A stretch of DNA of 64,000 bases from Solibacteraceae bacterium (GCA_021324015.1 JAJPJX010000020.1:1-64000); one strand, 5' to 3'. Shown: positions 1-9,694, counted from the stretch's first letter. Numbers and translations are program-made. Notes: generated by a model from the sequence alone, not told the origin.

Positions 1-23
1 CCGGGCTAAGTGGCCGTTTTGGA

Positions 24-1499
24 TCAGCGTTCCGCGCCACCTGATGAATACCTGGGAAGCAAATGCTTCTGGATCTTTCCCAGGGCCGTGCGGGGCAGCT
101 TTTCCACGGCAAGGAAGGCACGGGGAATTTTAAAAGAGGCCAGTTTTTCGCGGCAGCGCCGCTCGAGAGTTTGGGGTTCGAAGGGGCCGCGAGGCACCAG
201 GTAGGCGACGGGAACCTCTCCCCGGAGGCGGTCGGACGCGCCGACCACGGCGGCTTCCGCGACTTCGGGCTGTTCCAGCAGGAACTCCTCGATTTCGCGC
301 GGGTAGATGTTGAAACCGCCGGAGATGATGAGATCACTCATGCGGCCACGCAGGGTGTAGTAGCCGTCGGGGGAGCGCACGGCCAGGTCGCCGGTACGGA
401 AGTAGCCGTCGGCGAAGGCGGCGCGGGTGGCGTCCTCGCGTCGCCAGTAGCCCGCAAAGACGTTCGGTCCTCGCAGATAGAGTTCGCCGGTCTCGCCGTC
501 CGGAACAGGCCGGCCTTCAGCGTCCAGGCAGCGCACGGAGACGCCCGGCAGGGGAAGGCCCACGGTACCGGGGCGGCGCTCGCCGGCGTACGGGTTGCTC
601 AGGTTCATGAGCGTCTCGCTCATGCCGTAGCGTTCCAAGATGGTGTGTCCAAACAGGGTGCGGAATTCTTCCAGGACTTGGCCAGGAAGCGGCGCCGAGC
701 CGGAGACGAACAGGCGCATCGAGGCGCCGATACGGCAGGCCGCATCCGGCGATGTCTCCAGCAGGCGCACGTAGATGGTGGGCACGCCGAAGAACAGCGT
801 CGGCTGGAAATCCAGGAAGGTTTCGACGGCGGTTTGATACTCGAAGCGCTCCAACAGGCGCATGCGGCAGCCGCTCATCAACCAGCAGTGCAGGCCGTTG
901 CCGAGGCCATGAACGTGAAACAGCGGCAGCGGGAGCAGGAAGCGATCGGCGCTCGAGATCTGCCAGCAGGCCAGCAAATTCACGGCATTCGAGGCGAAGT
1001 TGTGGTGAGTCAGGATGGCGCCCTTGGAAGTTCCCGTGGTGCCGGAAGTGTAGACGATAGCGGCGGGCGAGTCCCCGGTAAGGGCCGGCTGGGGGGGCGC
1101 GGGCCAAGGCTGGCTGGCGGCGCGGGCCAGATCGGCGGCCTGCCAAACCTCCGTGAGGGAGGGCGCGGGACAGGGAAATTCGCCCGCGGCCACCACGGCT
1201 TTGGGTTCGGCGTCCCGCAGGATGTGGCCGGCTTCGCGTTCGCGGTAGAGGATGTTGATCGGAACGAAGATCACGCCCAGGCGCACGCAGGCCAGGTAGA
1301 GATCGATCAGCTCCACGCAATTAGACAGATACACACACAGGCGGTCGCCTTCGCGCAGGCCGCGGGTGGTGAGCAGGGAGGCCATGTTTTCAGCGCGCGC
1401 TCCGATCTCGCCGAAGGTAAAGGTGCGGCCCTGGAATTCGAGCGCCGGAGCGTCACGGCGCCCCGCCAGAGAGAGTTGAAAAAGTTGAGTCAGATTCAC
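24..1499 (-). CDS. Acyl-CoA synthetase, malonyl-CoA synthetase (MatB)-like
   Basis: A 491-residue AMP-forming ligase of the ANL superfamily that would activate a carboxylic acid to its CoA thioester through an acyl-adenylate in the cytoplasm. The P-loop-like motif YTSGTTGTSKG lies near residue 150, the ERYGMSET adenylate-binding motif is in the middle, the GRMSDLIISGGFNIYPREIE hinge is near residue 390 and the catalytic lysine motif PRTALGKIQK is at the C-terminus. The short length and the stretch MRLFVSGSAPL...ERYGMSETLMN resemble malonyl-CoA synthetases more than long-chain fatty-acyl ligases, but substrate is inferred. The GTG start at 1499 overlaps the stop of the upstream MFS transporter in a GTGA, so the two genes are translationally coupled and the transporter may import the substrate. 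The call to the ANL family is firm; the malonate assignment is moderate. Confidence 0.8.
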   Translation of the reverse strand: MNLTQLFQLSLAGRRDAPALEFQGRTFTFGEIGARAENMASLLTTRGLREGDRLCVYLSNCVELIDLYLACVRLGVIFVPINILYREREAGHILRDAEPKAVVAAGEFPCPAPSLTEVWQAADLARAASQPWPAPPQPALTGDSPAAIVYTSGTTGTSKGAILTHHNFASNAVNLLACWQISSADRFLLPLPLFHVHGLGNGLHCWLMSGCRMRLLERFEYQTAVETFLDFQPTLFFGVPTIYVRLLETSPDAACRIGASMRLFVSGSAPLPGQVLEEFRTLFGHTILERYGMSETLMNLSNPYAGERRPGTVGLPLPGVSVRCLDAEGRPVPDGETGELYLRGPNVFAGYWRREDATRAAFADGYFRTGDLAVRSPDGYYTLRGRMSDLIISGGFNIYPREIEEFLLEQPEVAEAAVVGASDRLRGEVPVAYLVPRGPFEPQTLERRCREKLASFKIPRAFLAVEKLPRTALGKIQKHLLPRYSSGGAER

Positions 1500-2641
1500 G
1501 GCTTCTCTTGGATATCCAGCGTACCGCCGCAGGCCAGCAGGGTGAACAGACCCAGAGCTAGGAAGCCGGAATGGAAGCTTCCGGTCCAGTCGGCGAGGCG
1601 GCCGACCAGGGGAGCGCCAACCAGGATCATGAGAATGCCCAGCATGTTGACCAGGCCCATAGCGGCCCCGGCGCGGCCGGGATACAGGGCCGCGGCCCGG
1701 TTGAACAGGGCGGCGTAGGGCAATCCGCAGCCCGTGCCTAGTAACAGGACGGCGGCCAGGGCCAGGGCCAGGGTTGTGGCCGGCGCGGCCAGAAGGAAAC
1801 AGCCCCCGGCACTCGCCAGCAGGCTGGTCCGGAGCAGGCGCCGCACACCCAGGCGCGGCACCAGCGAACCGCCCAGTGGCCGGGTGACGATCCCCAGTAA
1901 CAGGATCAGCGAGCCTGCCAGGCCGGCGCGCGCGGCGGACAGCCCCAGGTCCGTGCGCAGGAGCATCGAAATCCACGAACCGGCCACGATGACCAGGCCG
2001 AAAGAGGCCATCTGGATCCATCCCAGTGCCCAGAGGCGGCGATCGGCCAGCATCCCGCCAAAACTGGAAGGGGCATGTCTGGTAGCGGGCGGCCGGGGTG
2101 CCCCGAGCATCCAGGCTATCAGCACCACGGCGGCGACCGTGGCCGTGGCAAAGAAGGCGCTGCGCCATCCGAAAGCGGCCAGGTGTGGGAGGGCGAAGAT
2201 CACGAAGCCCGAGCCAAGCAGGATGGACCCGCCGTAGAGCCCCTGTACCAGGTGCAGGCGCGCCCCGGAAAACATGCCCGCGATGTAGCGCGCCCCTGCC
2301 ACAAAGGATACCCCCGTGCCGAGCCCGACGAAGATTTTCCAGAACAGCAGTTGCCAGTAGGCCTCCGAGAAGCCGATGCCGAAGTTGCCAATGCAGACGA
2401 TCGCCATCGCGGTGGCGAGCACACGTGCGGCGCCCAGACGGTCGGCCAGTAGGCCGCCGGGAATCTGCATGACGGCGTGCGTGAGGAAGATGCCCGTGGT
2501 AAGCAGGCCGGCCAGGGCCTGGCTGAAGTGGAATTGCGCGATCAGCGCAGGGACCACCGGCGCGTGATTGGTGTAGTTCGCCGAAAAGGCGAAGCCTACC
2601 GCGCACACACACACCAGGGCCAGGCGATAGTTGACGGGCAT
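1496..2641 (-). CDS. MFS transporter
   Basis: A 381-residue major facilitator superfamily permease of the inner membrane, with about twelve hydrophobic segments. The loop between segments 2 and 3 reads GGLLADRLGAARV, a good match to the MFS signature GxLaDrxGrkxxl. The start at 2641 is the first in-frame ATG; it has no Shine-Dalgarno sequence but has a perfect TATAAT ending six bases upstream, so translation may be leaderless. It overlaps the following ligase gene by four bases (GTGA), which suggests a two-gene operon for uptake and CoA activation of a small carboxylate. The substrate cannot be read from the sequence; CynX/NNP-like and carboxylate permeases are both possible. Confidence 0.85.
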   Translation of the reverse strand: MPVNYRLALVCVCAVGFAFSANYTNHAPVVPALIAQFHFSQALAGLLTTGIFLTHAVMQIPGGLLADRLGAARVLATAMAIVCIGNFGIGFSEAYWQLLFWKIFVGLGTGVSFVAGARYIAGMFSGARLHLVQGLYGGSILLGSGFVIFALPHLAAFGWRSAFFATATVAAVVLIAWMLGAPRPPATRHAPSSFGGMLADRRLWALGWIQMASFGLVIVAGSWISMLLRTDLGLSAARAGLAGSLILLLGIVTRPLGGSLVPRLGVRRLLRTSLLASAGGCFLLAAPATTLALALAAVLLLGTGCGLPYAALFNRAAALYPGRAGAAMGLVNMLGILMILVGAPLVGRLADWTGSFHSGFLALGLFTLLACGGTLDIQEKP

Positions 2642-2647
2642 GGGGCG

Positions 2648-2653
2648 ATTATA
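2648..2653 (-). promoter_or_regulatory. -10 box of a possibly leaderless promoter for the MFS-ligase operon
   Basis: On the minus strand the hexamer is TATAAT, the exact sigma70-type -10 consensus, and it ends six bases before the ATG at 2641. Transcription would start at or within a base or two of the start codon. No convincing -35 box lies 16-18 bases upstream. No AGGAGG-like sequence precedes the ATG. Confidence 0.55.
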
Positions 2654-2697
2654 TCCTGGCTAGTCACAACGCCCCGCGACAGCACCTTCGCCGCCGT

Positions 2698-4287
2698 TCA
2701 CTTCTGGAGCAGGAAATTGCCCACCAGCATGGCGTCGATACCGGAGGAGTAGAAGCTACGTACGGCGTCGCGCGGCGTGCACACCAGGGGCTCGCCAAAC
2801 AGGTTGAAGGAGGTATTGTAGAGCACCGGCAGGCCGGTAGCTTTGCCGGCGGCGTGCAGGAGCTTCCAATAGAGCGGATTGTCTTCCTGGGCGACCACGT
2901 GGACGCGGATCAGGTCGCTCGCGAGGAGAGCGCTTTCGAAGCGGCCGCGCCAGGCCGGGCGCACATGGCCAACGGTGGCGAGAAAACGCGCGTTGGGACC
3001 AACCTCGAAGTATTCGGCAGCCAGTTCGGCGGGCACCGAAGCCGCGAACTTCCGGAAAGACTCCCGATGTTTGATGTAGGCGTTCAGGTTCTCGGTGGAA
3101 TAGGGATCGAGCGGCGAAGCCAGGATGCTGCGATTGCCCAGGGCGCGGGCGCCGAACTCCATGCGCCCCTGCATCCAGGCGACAATGCGGTTCTCGCTGA
3201 GCTGCGCTACGGCGGTCTCAATAACTTCCTCGGTCGTGAGGCAATACCGGAACCTGAGCTTGCAGTTTTCGAGTACCTGTTTGACTTCTGCGGCAGCGTA
3301 GCTGGGCCCCAGGTACAGGTGGCGCATGGGGACGCGGGTGGTCTGCCCGTAGGTGGCATGCCAGGCATAGAGCGCCGCGCCCAGGGCGGTGCCGGCGTTC
3401 CCCGCGGCCGGCTGCACGAAGACCTGTTCAAAGCCGGAGCGCCGCTCGAGGGCGGAAACCAGCAGGGCGTTCAAGCCCAGTCCGCCGGCAAAGCACAGGT
3501 TGCGCCCACGCCCGGCCATTTCGATAATGGCGGCCTCCACGGTGCGCTGCAGGCCCGCGGCCAGGTGCGCGCGCAGTTGCTCGGGGATGGCGGCGGCGTC
3601 TTCCAGCCCCAGGCGTTGGAAGAACCGGGCGCCGAAACCGCCGTGGGTCTGGCGCTCGGCGTCGAAGAAGGCCCGCTCCATGCGCGGCCAGCCGTCATCG
3701 TGGCGAGGCATCACGTCCGCAAAGAGCTCCAGATAGCGGTCGTCGCCGGCGGCGGAAAGCCACTGCACCTTGTGTTCCTCGCGGCCTGCGCGGAAGCCCA
3801 GCAACTCGGTAACGCAGCCGTACAGTTCGCCCAGCGAGTCGGGATAATAGGTCTCGCGCTCCAGCGTGAGCTGCGCGCCTTCGGCCCGCCACTTGGAGCC
3901 GCAGCGGAAATCGCCCATGCGGTCGAGCGTCAGCACGGTGGCTTCGTCGAACGGAGAGGCGTAATAAGCCGAGGCCGCGTGCGCGGTGTGGTGTTCCACC
4001 AGCACAATGCGGCTGCTGGGGAAACGCGCGCGCAGCCGCAGGTGGCGCTCGGCCTCCGGACCGGCCGAGATCGGCCGGGCGATGGCTACGCAATCCAGTC
4101 GTTCGGGCCTGGCGCCGGCCAACGACAGGCAGGCGGCCAGGGAGTGCTCGGGCAGGTCGTCTGAGGCGGCAGTCAGATCGCCCCGGCGGGTGAGCTTCGA
4201 TTCTTCGATCGCGGCGACCAGTTCACCGTCCCTCAAGATAGCGCAGGCGGCGTCGCCCAGGATTCCTCCGATTCCAAGAATCAACAT
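2698..4287 (-). CDS. Carbamoyltransferase, NodU/CmcH/TobZ family
   Basis: A 529-residue protein of the NodU family, which transfers a carbamoyl group from carbamoyl phosphate to a hydroxyl via carbamoyl-adenylate. The N-terminal half has an ASKHA/Kae1-like fold: MLILGIGG at the start, the His-rich metal motif VEHHTAHAASAYY near residue 110, LTLDRMGD just after it, and CFAGGLGLNALL. The C-terminal half holds the family motifs GRMEFGARALGNRSIL and LPVLYNTSFNLFGEPLV. ATG 4287 is chosen because homology starts there; the open frame continues upstream into glnS without family sequence. It lies ten bases downstream of glnS, so it is probably cotranscribed with it, though no functional link is known. 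Family members act on antibiotics, Nod factors and glycans; the acceptor here is unknown. Confidence 0.85.
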   Translation of the reverse strand: MLILGIGGILGDAACAILRDGELVAAIEESKLTRRGDLTAASDDLPEHSLAACLSLAGARPERLDCVAIARPISAGPEAERHLRLRARFPSSRIVLVEHHTAHAASAYYASPFDEATVLTLDRMGDFRCGSKWRAEGAQLTLERETYYPDSLGELYGCVTELLGFRAGREEHKVQWLSAAGDDRYLELFADVMPRHDDGWPRMERAFFDAERQTHGGFGARFFQRLGLEDAAAIPEQLRAHLAAGLQRTVEAAIIEMAGRGRNLCFAGGLGLNALLVSALERRSGFEQVFVQPAAGNAGTALGAALYAWHATYGQTTRVPMRHLYLGPSYAAAEVKQVLENCKLRFRYCLTTEEVIETAVAQLSENRIVAWMQGRMEFGARALGNRSILASPLDPYSTENLNAYIKHRESFRKFAASVPAELAAEYFEVGPNARFLATVGHVRPAWRGRFESALLASDLIRVHVVAQEDNPLYWKLLHAAGKATGLPVLYNTSFNLFGEPLVCTPRDAVRSFYSSGIDAMLVGNFLLQK

Positions 4288-4297
4288 ACATGTAGGC

Positions 4298-6022
4298 CTA
4301 GCCGACCTGCTCCTTTTGTGACTTTTCGATTTTGGCCCAGGTGTCGCGCAGGCCCACCGTGCGGTTGAACACCGGACGCTCCGGCGTGGAATCAGGATCC
4401 ACGCAGAAGTAACCCAACCGCTCAAACTGGTAGTGGCTGAAGGGCGGCGCGCCGCGCAGGCCAGGCTCGACCTGGCAGCCGGTGAGGACTTCCAGAGACG
4501 TCGGATTCAGATTGGCGGTGAACTCCTGGCCTTCCTCCACTTCGTTGGGATTGGCCTTCGTGAACAGGCTGTCGTACAACCGTACCTCAGCGGCCACCGC
4601 GTGGGCGGCGGAAACCCAGTGGATGGTGGATTTCACTTTGCGGCCGTCCGGGGCGTTGCCGCCGCGCGTGGCCGGGTCGTAGGTGCAGCGAACCTCGATT
4701 ACCCGGCCGGCCTCGTCTTTGACCACACCCGTGCAGCGGATGAAGTAGCCGTAACGCAGACGCACCTCGCGGCCCGGCGAGAGGCGGTAATACTGCTTGG
4801 GCGGATCCTCGCGAAAGTCCTCCTGCTCGATGTAGAGCACGCGGGAGAAGGGCACCCGGCGCGTGCCGGCGGAGGCGTCCTCCGGGTTATTGACCGCCTC
4901 CATCTCTTCCATCAGGTCCTCCGGGTAGTTCTCGATCACCACGCGCAAAGGCCGCAGCACGGCCATCACCCGCGGGGCGCGCTTGTTGAGGTCTTCCCGG
5001 ACATGATGCTCCAGCAGGGAAAGCTCGATGGTGCCGTTGGTCTTCGAAACCCCGATGGCGGAGCAGAAATTGCGGATGGCTTCGGGAGTGTAGCCGCGGC
5101 GCCGAATGCCCGAAAGAGTGGGCATTCGCGGATCGTCCCAGCCCTTCACGTGGCCGTCCTGCACCAGCGTGAGCAGCTTGCGCTTACTCAGGAGGGTGTA
5201 GGTCAGGTTCAGGCGGTCGAACTCGATCTGCTGCGGGTGGTAAATGCCCAACTGGTCGAGATACCAGTCGTAGAGCGGGCGGTGGTCCTCGAACTCCAGC
5301 GTGCAGATGGAATGCCTGATGCCCTCGATGGAATCCGACTGGCCGTGCGTGAAGTCGTACATCGGGTAGATGCACCATTTGCCGCCGGTGCGGTGATGCT
5401 CGGCGTGCAGGATACGGTACATCACCGGGTCGCGCATATTCAGGTTGGGCGAGGCCATGTCGACCTTGGCGCGGAGCGTGCGGGAACCGTCCGGAAACTC
5501 GCCGGTCCGCATGCGCTCGAACAGGTCCAGGTTCTCTTCCACGGTGCGGTTGCGCCAGGGACTTTCGCGGCCGGGTTCGGTAAGCGTGCCGCGGTACTCC
5601 TTGATTTCCTGCGGGCTGAGATCGCAAACATACGCCTTGCCGGCACGGATGAGTTGTACGGCCCACGCGTACAACTGGTCGAAGTAATCCGAGGCATAGA
5701 AGAGCCGGTCCTCCCAGTCGAAGCCCAGCCATCGGACGCTGTCGATGATGGATTCGACGTACTCGGTTTCTTCCTTGCACGGGTTGGTGTCGTCAAAGCG
5801 CAGATTGCACTTGCCGCCGAACTCGGCCGCCAGGCCGAAGTTCAGGCAGATGGATTTGGCATGGCCGATGTGCAAATAGCCATTGGGCTCCGGCGGAAAG
5901 CGCGTGTGCACACGCGCGCCGAAGCGGCCAGTCTCGTTATCCCGGAGGATCATCTCTCGGACGAAGTTGGAAGGTCCGTTGCGTGTCTTTGGAGCTTCCA
6001 GGTCTGAATTTGACGTAGTCAT
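4298..6022 (-). CDS. glnS: Glutaminyl-tRNA synthetase
   Basis: A 574-residue class I aminoacyl-tRNA synthetase that charges tRNA-Gln with glutamine. The Rossmann-fold signature is [16 protein letters not shown] (HIGH motif) near residue 45, and the second signature is TLLSKRKL, the GlnRS form of KMSKS. The GlnRS-specific region [20 protein letters not shown] follows, and the C-terminal half is the beta-barrel anticodon-binding region. Length matches bacterial GlnRS (about 550-575). ATG 6022 begins [12 protein letters not shown], a short extension before the conserved NFVREMI segment. It sits 43 bases downstream of gltX on the same strand, so the two Glx-tRNA synthetases appear to be cotranscribed. 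Its presence means tRNA-Gln can be charged directly; whether GatCAB is also present cannot be seen here. Confidence 0.95.
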   Translation of the reverse strand: MTTSNSDLEAPKTRNGPSNFVREMILRDNETGRFGARVHTRFPPEPNGYLHIGHAKSICLNFGLAAEFGGKCNLRFDDTNPCKEETEYVESIIDSVRWLGFDWEDRLFYASDYFDQLYAWAVQLIRAGKAYVCDLSPQEIKEYRGTLTEPGRESPWRNRTVEENLDLFERMRTGEFPDGSRTLRAKVDMASPNLNMRDPVMYRILHAEHHRTGGKWCIYPMYDFTHGQSDSIEGIRHSICTLEFEDHRPLYDWYLDQLGIYHPQQIEFDRLNLTYTLLSKRKLLTLVQDGHVKGWDDPRMPTLSGIRRRGYTPEAIRNFCSAIGVSKTNGTIELSLLEHHVREDLNKRAPRVMAVLRPLRVVIENYPEDLMEEMEAVNNPEDASAGTRRVPFSRVLYIEQEDFREDPPKQYYRLSPGREVRLRYGYFIRCTGVVKDEAGRVIEVRCTYDPATRGGNAPDGRKVKSTIHWVSAAHAVAAEVRLYDSLFTKANPNEVEEGQEFTANLNPTSLEVLTGCQVEPGLRGAPPFSHYQFERLGYFCVDPDSTPERPVFNRTVGLRDTWAKIEKSQKEQVG

Positions 6023-6065
6023 CTCTGCTTTCCTCAATTCCCGCGCCCCGGCTTCGCGACGGAGC

Positions 6066-7499
6066 CTACCGCAGTTTTTCGATAGCCTGGCGGATCCGCT
6101 GGAGGCAGGTTTCCCGGCCCAGCACTTCCAGCGTCTCAAACAGCGGGGGCGCGGTTTTGCGCCCGCAAACCGCCACGCGGATGGGCAGGAACATCTGTCC
6201 CGTCTTGATCCCCAACTGCTGGGCTGCGGCGCGCAAGGTGTTTTCCAGGGCGGCGTGGGTGAAGTCAACGGCCGACAAGACCTCCAGGGCGTGCTGTAAG
6301 ACCTTCAAGGCCATGGCCTTATCGCCCTTCTGCGGGATAAGCTCTTCGGCCAGGTAGGGCGCCAGCGCGTCTTGGAAAAAGAAATCGGCTGCGGTCGCCA
6401 CGTCAGTCAAGAGTTTGATGCGCTCGCGGATGAGCGGCGTCACCTGCCGCATCTTCTCCGCTTCGGCGCGGAATCCGGCGGCGCGGGCAAAGGGCAGCAG
6501 GCGCCCGGCCAGTTCCTCCACCGGCAACGCGCGGATGTGTTCCGCGTTTAGCCACACGGCCTTGGGGTCAAACGGGTCGTCCTCGGTGAAATTGACCACC
6601 GCGTTCGAGCGGTTGATGCCCTCGAGCGTAAATGCGTCCACCAGGTCCTGCCGGCTCATCTGCTCGCGGTCGTCCTTGGGAGACCAGCCCAGCAGGCACA
6701 GAAAGTTTACGAAGGCGTGCGGCAGGAAGCCGCGGTCGCGGTAGGTGGTGACGCTGACCACCGGGCCGTGGCGGCGCTTGGAAAGCTTGGCGCCGTCCGG
6801 GGCTACCAGCAGCGGCAGGTGCGCAAACTCGGGCGGCTCGTGGCCCGCGGCGCGGAAGATCAGGATGTGCTTGAAGGTGTTGGTGAGATGGTCCTGGCCG
6901 CGGATGATGTGGCTGATGCGCAGGTCGGCGTCATCGGCGCAGGAGGCCAGGTGGTAAGTGGGCGTGCCGTCACTGCGGAGCAGGGCGAAGTCCTCGATAT
7001 CGGCTGTGGACTTGGACTGCTCGCCGTAGACTGCGTCGCGGAAGCGAATGTCACACGGACCTTCGCGCGGCACGCGGAAGCGCAGCACGAACGGTTCGAT
7101 CTTCGCGCGGTGATCGCTCTCTTCCCGCGGCATGTCGCGCATGCCGGGGTTGCACAGCCAAGTCCCGTTAGCTCCTGATCTTTCGGAATCTTCGTTTCCC
7201 GCCGGCGTGAAATCGCGGTAGGCCAGCCCACGCTCGAAAATGGCCTGTGCCGTCCGCCGGTGCAGGTCCAGCCGTTCGGACTGGTGGTACAGTTCGTCCC
7301 ACCCCAGATCCAGCCAGTTGAGGCCCTCGAAGATCGAATCCAACGACTGCTGCGTGTTCCGCTCCACGTCGGTATCGTCGATGCGCAGGATCATCGTGCC
7401 ATGGTGATGGCGGGCGTACAGCCAGTTGAAAATGAAAGTGCGCGCGCTGCCGATGTGCAAGAAGCCCGTGGGGGAAGGAGCGAAACGAACGCGAGGCAT
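6066..7499 (-). CDS. gltX: Glutamyl-tRNA synthetase
   Basis: A 477-residue class I synthetase that charges tRNA-Glu. It starts [19 protein letters not shown] (HIGH-type motif) and has KLSKRRHG as its KMSKS motif near residue 240; the C-terminal part is the helical anticodon-binding region, ending in [12 protein letters not shown] small insertion ([13 protein letters not shown]) lies after the HIGH domain. ATG 7499 is the family start. It has no Shine-Dalgarno sequence but has a TATACT hexamer nine bases upstream, so the transcript may be nearly leaderless. gltX is first in an apparent operon gltX-glnS-carbamoyltransferase. With a separate GlnRS present it is probably a discriminating enzyme, but the specificity residues were not checked. 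Confidence 0.95.
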   Translation of the reverse strand: MPRVRFAPSPTGFLHIGSARTFIFNWLYARHHHGTMILRIDDTDVERNTQQSLDSIFEGLNWLDLGWDELYHQSERLDLHRRTAQAIFERGLAYRDFTPAGNEDSERSGANGTWLCNPGMRDMPREESDHRAKIEPFVLRFRVPREGPCDIRFRDAVYGEQSKSTADIEDFALLRSDGTPTYHLASCADDADLRISHIIRGQDHLTNTFKHILIFRAAGHEPPEFAHLPLLVAPDGAKLSKRRHGPVVSVTTYRDRGFLPHAFVNFLCLLGWSPKDDREQMSRQDLVDAFTLEGINRSNAVVNFTEDDPFDPKAVWLNAEHIRALPVEELAGRLLPFARAAGFRAEAEKMRQVTPLIRERIKLLTDVATAADFFFQDALAPYLAEELIPQKGDKAMALKVLQHALEVLSAVDFTHAALENTLRAAAQQLGIKTGQMFLPIRVAVCGRKTAPPLFETLEVLGRETCLQRIRQAIEKLR

Positions 7500-7508
7500 C
7501 AAAAGCCC

Positions 7509-7514
7509 AGTATA
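7509..7514 (-). promoter_or_regulatory. -10 box upstream of gltX
   Basis: The minus-strand hexamer is TATACT, five of six matches to the sigma70 consensus, and it ends nine bases before the gltX ATG. The gene lacks a Shine-Dalgarno sequence. No good -35 is visible. It lies back to back with the -10 candidate for the divergent gene at 7559. Confidence 0.45.
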
Positions 7515-7543
7515 ACAAGTGGAAGCTGGCTTCCAGGCTGTTC

Positions 7544-7549
7544 TACAAT
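7544..7549 (+). promoter_or_regulatory. -10 box upstream of the enolase-superfamily gene
   Basis: TACAAT (five of six consensus matches) ends nine bases before the ATG at 7559, and no Shine-Dalgarno sequence lies between. The predicted transcription start is within about three bases of the start codon. The -35 region is not recognisable. Confidence 0.45.
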
Positions 7550-7558
7550 GGCCCACGC

Positions 7559-8713
7559 ATGCGAATCACAGCTATCGACACATACATCGCGGGGAATCCG
7601 TGGAAGAACTGGGTGTTCGCCAAAGTGTCCACCGACGAGGGCATTCACGGGGTCGGCGAAGGCACGCTGAACTACTTCGGGCGAACCGTGGAGACGGCAA
7701 TCCAGGAACTGAAACCACTCATTATGGGCATGGATCCGTTCCAGGTGGAGGTAATCAGCCAGCGGTTGGTGCGGGACGTTTACTCGGAAGGGGCGCAGAT
7801 CCACATGTGCGCCGTGGCGGCGATTGAAATCGCCTTGTGGGACATCATCGGCAAGGCGTGCAACCAGCCCATTTATAACCTATGGGGCGGGCGCTGTAAC
7901 GAAAAGCTGCGGGCCTACGCCAACGGCTGGTACCGGGGGCCGCGTACCCCGGAAAGCTTCGCCGAGAAGGCCGCCAGAGTGGCCAAGCGTGGCTACACGG
8001 CCATGAAGTTTGATCCCTTCGGCGACACCTGGCGGGTGCTGCCGCGCTACGAATTCGATCTTTCCGTAGACATCATCCGAGCGGTACGCGACGCCGTGGG
8101 ACCTTCGGTGGATCTGTTGATCGAAGGCCACTGCCGGTTCAACCCGGCCACCGCCATCGAGTTCGCCGAGGCCATTCACCCGTTCCGGCCCATGTGGTTC
8201 GAAGAACCGGTGCCGCACACGAACATCCCGGCCATGGTGGAGGTGGCGCGGCGCAGTCCGGTGCCTATCGCCACCGGCGAGAGCCTTTCCAGCAAGCAGC
8301 AATTTGCGGAGCTGTTGCAATCGGAGGCGGTCCATATCCTTCAGCCGGAACCGCTCAACCTGGGGGGCCTATTCGCGGCCCGCAAAATTGCGGACATGGT
8401 AGATGCGCATTTCGGCATGATCGCACCGCATAGTGCGCAGGGTCCCATCTGCTCGGCGGCCTGTGTGCAACTCAACGCTTCCCTCCCGAATTTTCTAATT
8501 CACGAGATTTTCGATGAATTCAACGAGCCGTGGGAACGCGAGATCGTGACCAACCCGGTGCATGTGGAGGATGGGTACATCGAGGTTCCGGAGCGTCCCG
8601 GGCTGGGCGTGGATTTGAATATCGCGGAAATTCTTAAACATCCGTACCAGCAGGAGAATTATTTGCCGCTATTCAAGCCCGGGTGGGAGCGGCGCGAACG
8701 GCAGGCCGTGTAA
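7559..8713 (+). CDS. Enolase-superfamily dehydratase, galactonate dehydratase-like
   Basis: A 384-residue protein of the mandelate racemase/muconate lactonizing enzyme family, with an N-terminal capping domain (about 1-120) and a TIM barrel. The galactonate-dehydratase pattern can be followed: EGH at 189-191 (metal ligand and catalytic His), FEEP with E215/E216, TGES with E241, and PHSAQGPI with H291. In E. coli DgoD the first metal ligand is Asp and here it is Glu. There is only one lysine (AMKFDPF) where mandelate-racemase-type enzymes have KxK, again as in acid-sugar dehydratases. It would dehydrate a sugar acid to a 2-keto-3-deoxy acid in the cytoplasm. The substrate is inferred only to the level of an aldonic acid. 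It is transcribed divergently from gltX. Confidence 0.85.
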   Translation: MRITAIDTYIAGNPWKNWVFAKVSTDEGIHGVGEGTLNYFGRTVETAIQELKPLIMGMDPFQVEVISQRLVRDVYSEGAQIHMCAVAAIEIALWDIIGKACNQPIYNLWGGRCNEKLRAYANGWYRGPRTPESFAEKAARVAKRGYTAMKFDPFGDTWRVLPRYEFDLSVDIIRAVRDAVGPSVDLLIEGHCRFNPATAIEFAEAIHPFRPMWFEEPVPHTNIPAMVEVARRSPVPIATGESLSSKQQFAELLQSEAVHILQPEPLNLGGLFAARKIADMVDAHFGMIAPHSAQGPICSAACVQLNASLPNFLIHEIFDEFNEPWEREIVTNPVHVEDGYIEVPERPGLGVDLNIAEILKHPYQQENYLPLFKPGWERRERQAV

Positions 8714-8894
8714 TTTTCGCCCGGTCGCGGTCGAAAAAACCGTGTAAAAGCGGCGCGGTGCAGCGGCCGTCGCGGCATTTCCTCTTTGTTTGCAGTGTGG
8801 CAAGGCTCGTGCACGTAAAGACCACAGTTGAAGTGGCGCAAAAGCCGGCGGCCGCGCCCGAATCTTGACGGTTCGAAGGCGCGGACGCCGGTTT

Positions 8895-9113
8895 CTAATT
8901 GGCGGACTGAATCGGGATGCCTGCCCCCGCGAGGGTGGCTTCCACGTCCGGCGGCTGCAGACGCGTGGCATCATACTCCACTGCAAGGCCTTCCAACGAG
9001 GTGTCCAGCTGGATCCTGAAAATCCCGTACTTGGAGTGCAGGTTTTCGAGGCGGCTGAAGTCGTTGTCGTTGAGCGGCTTGCGTAAGCGGAAGTGAATCT
9101 GCACTTTAGTCAT
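8895..9113 (-). CDS. Small conserved-looking protein, HMA-like fold
   Basis: A 72-residue protein without a signal peptide or Cys pair. Its pattern (MTKVQIHFRLRKPL, a helix, GIFRIQLDTSLEGLAVEYDATRL, a second helix, AGAGIP) resembles the beta-alpha-beta-beta-alpha-beta layout and the closing GAGIP motif of heavy-metal-associated domains, but the CxxC metal site is absent. It reads as a real gene because its codon use and amphipathic pattern are regular and it fills the gap between neighbours. Function is unknown. ATG 9113 has no strong Shine-Dalgarno sequence; a weak TATCCT hexamer ends eight bases upstream. It converges with the enolase-superfamily gene across about 180 bases in which I see no convincing terminator. 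Confidence 0.6.
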   Translation of the reverse strand: MTKVQIHFRLRKPLNDNDFSRLENLHSKYGIFRIQLDTSLEGLAVEYDATRLQPPDVEATLAGAGIPIQSAN

Positions 9114-9136
9114 CCAGATACAGGATACCAGAGGCG

Positions 9137-9694
9137 TCAGCCGCGCTTCGGCGCGTTTTCGACCCTGAGGTTGTTGGTCACCGCGCCGAAACTGAGCCCG
9201 GCGCCGTTGGCGCGCAGACCGGCAATGTTCTTGTCAGTTTCGCTCGCGACCACGCCTTCCAGCGTGACGTGCCCGTTATCCACGATGATGTGAATCGAAG
9301 GCAGCGCTCCCATCCCGTAGCGGTACAGTTGCGGGTCGCGATAGATGGCCCGGGCCACCTGAAACCGCAGGCGGTTGTCAAAATCCGAAATCGGCAGTAC
9401 CTTCAGGTCATTGGTGACGCTGGTGACGCCCGGAAGGCGTTGCGCGATCCGGCCCAGGTCGACTTTCTTCCAGGGCTGAGTCACCTCGCCCAACAGCTCC
9501 GCCTGGCCGTTGTGCACCTGCAACCTGATGTTGTCAAAGATCGTATAGTACGGATACATCCGAACTTCGTGTGCCAATTTCTGCCCGATCTCCGCATCCG
9601 TTGCGGCACCCGGGGTGTCCGCGGTGGCGCCAGCGATTCCCAGCCCGAACAGAGCCACCGCCATCAGTAGCTTGGTACCCAGTTGAAGTCTCAT
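9137..9694 (-). CDS. Periplasmic BON-domain protein
   Basis: A 185-residue exported protein. The N-terminus MRLQLGTKLLMAVALFGLGIAGATA is a signal peptide. Two BON (OsmY-like) modules follow, each with the variable-region then G-V-V-x-S/T-V-T-N-x-L pattern: NGQAELLGEVTQPWKK...LPGVTSVTNDLKV and NGHVTLEGVVASETDK...AVTNNLRV. BON proteins bind phospholipid surfaces and support envelope integrity. ATG 9694 is chosen over an upstream in-frame GTG at 9709 because GGAGG lies eight bases before it and because the signal peptide begins there. Nothing in the context narrows the role. Confidence 0.85.
   Translation of the reverse strand: MRLQLGTKLLMAVALFGLGIAGATADTPGAATDAEIGQKLAHEVRMYPYYTIFDNIRLQVHNGQAELLGEVTQPWKKVDLGRIAQRLPGVTSVTNDLKVLPISDFDNRLRFQVARAIYRDPQLYRYGMGALPSIHIIVDNGHVTLEGVVASETDKNIAGLRANGAGLSFGAVTNNLRVENAPKRG

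Noticed and set aside
63-1718. Long plus-strand open frame (551 codons) opposite the ligase and transporter genes
   Set aside because: Its product is low-complexity and rich in Arg, Gly and Ala with no motif; the opposite strand encodes recognisable ligase and MFS proteins. High GC makes long antisense frames common.
2854-6007. Plus-strand frames opposite the carbamoyltransferase and glnS
   Set aside because: No family motifs, and the minus strand carries two full conserved proteins.
8714-8894. Intrinsic terminator between the convergent genes at 7559-8713 and 8895-9113
   Set aside because: Short A and T runs are present but no stable GC hairpin precedes them.
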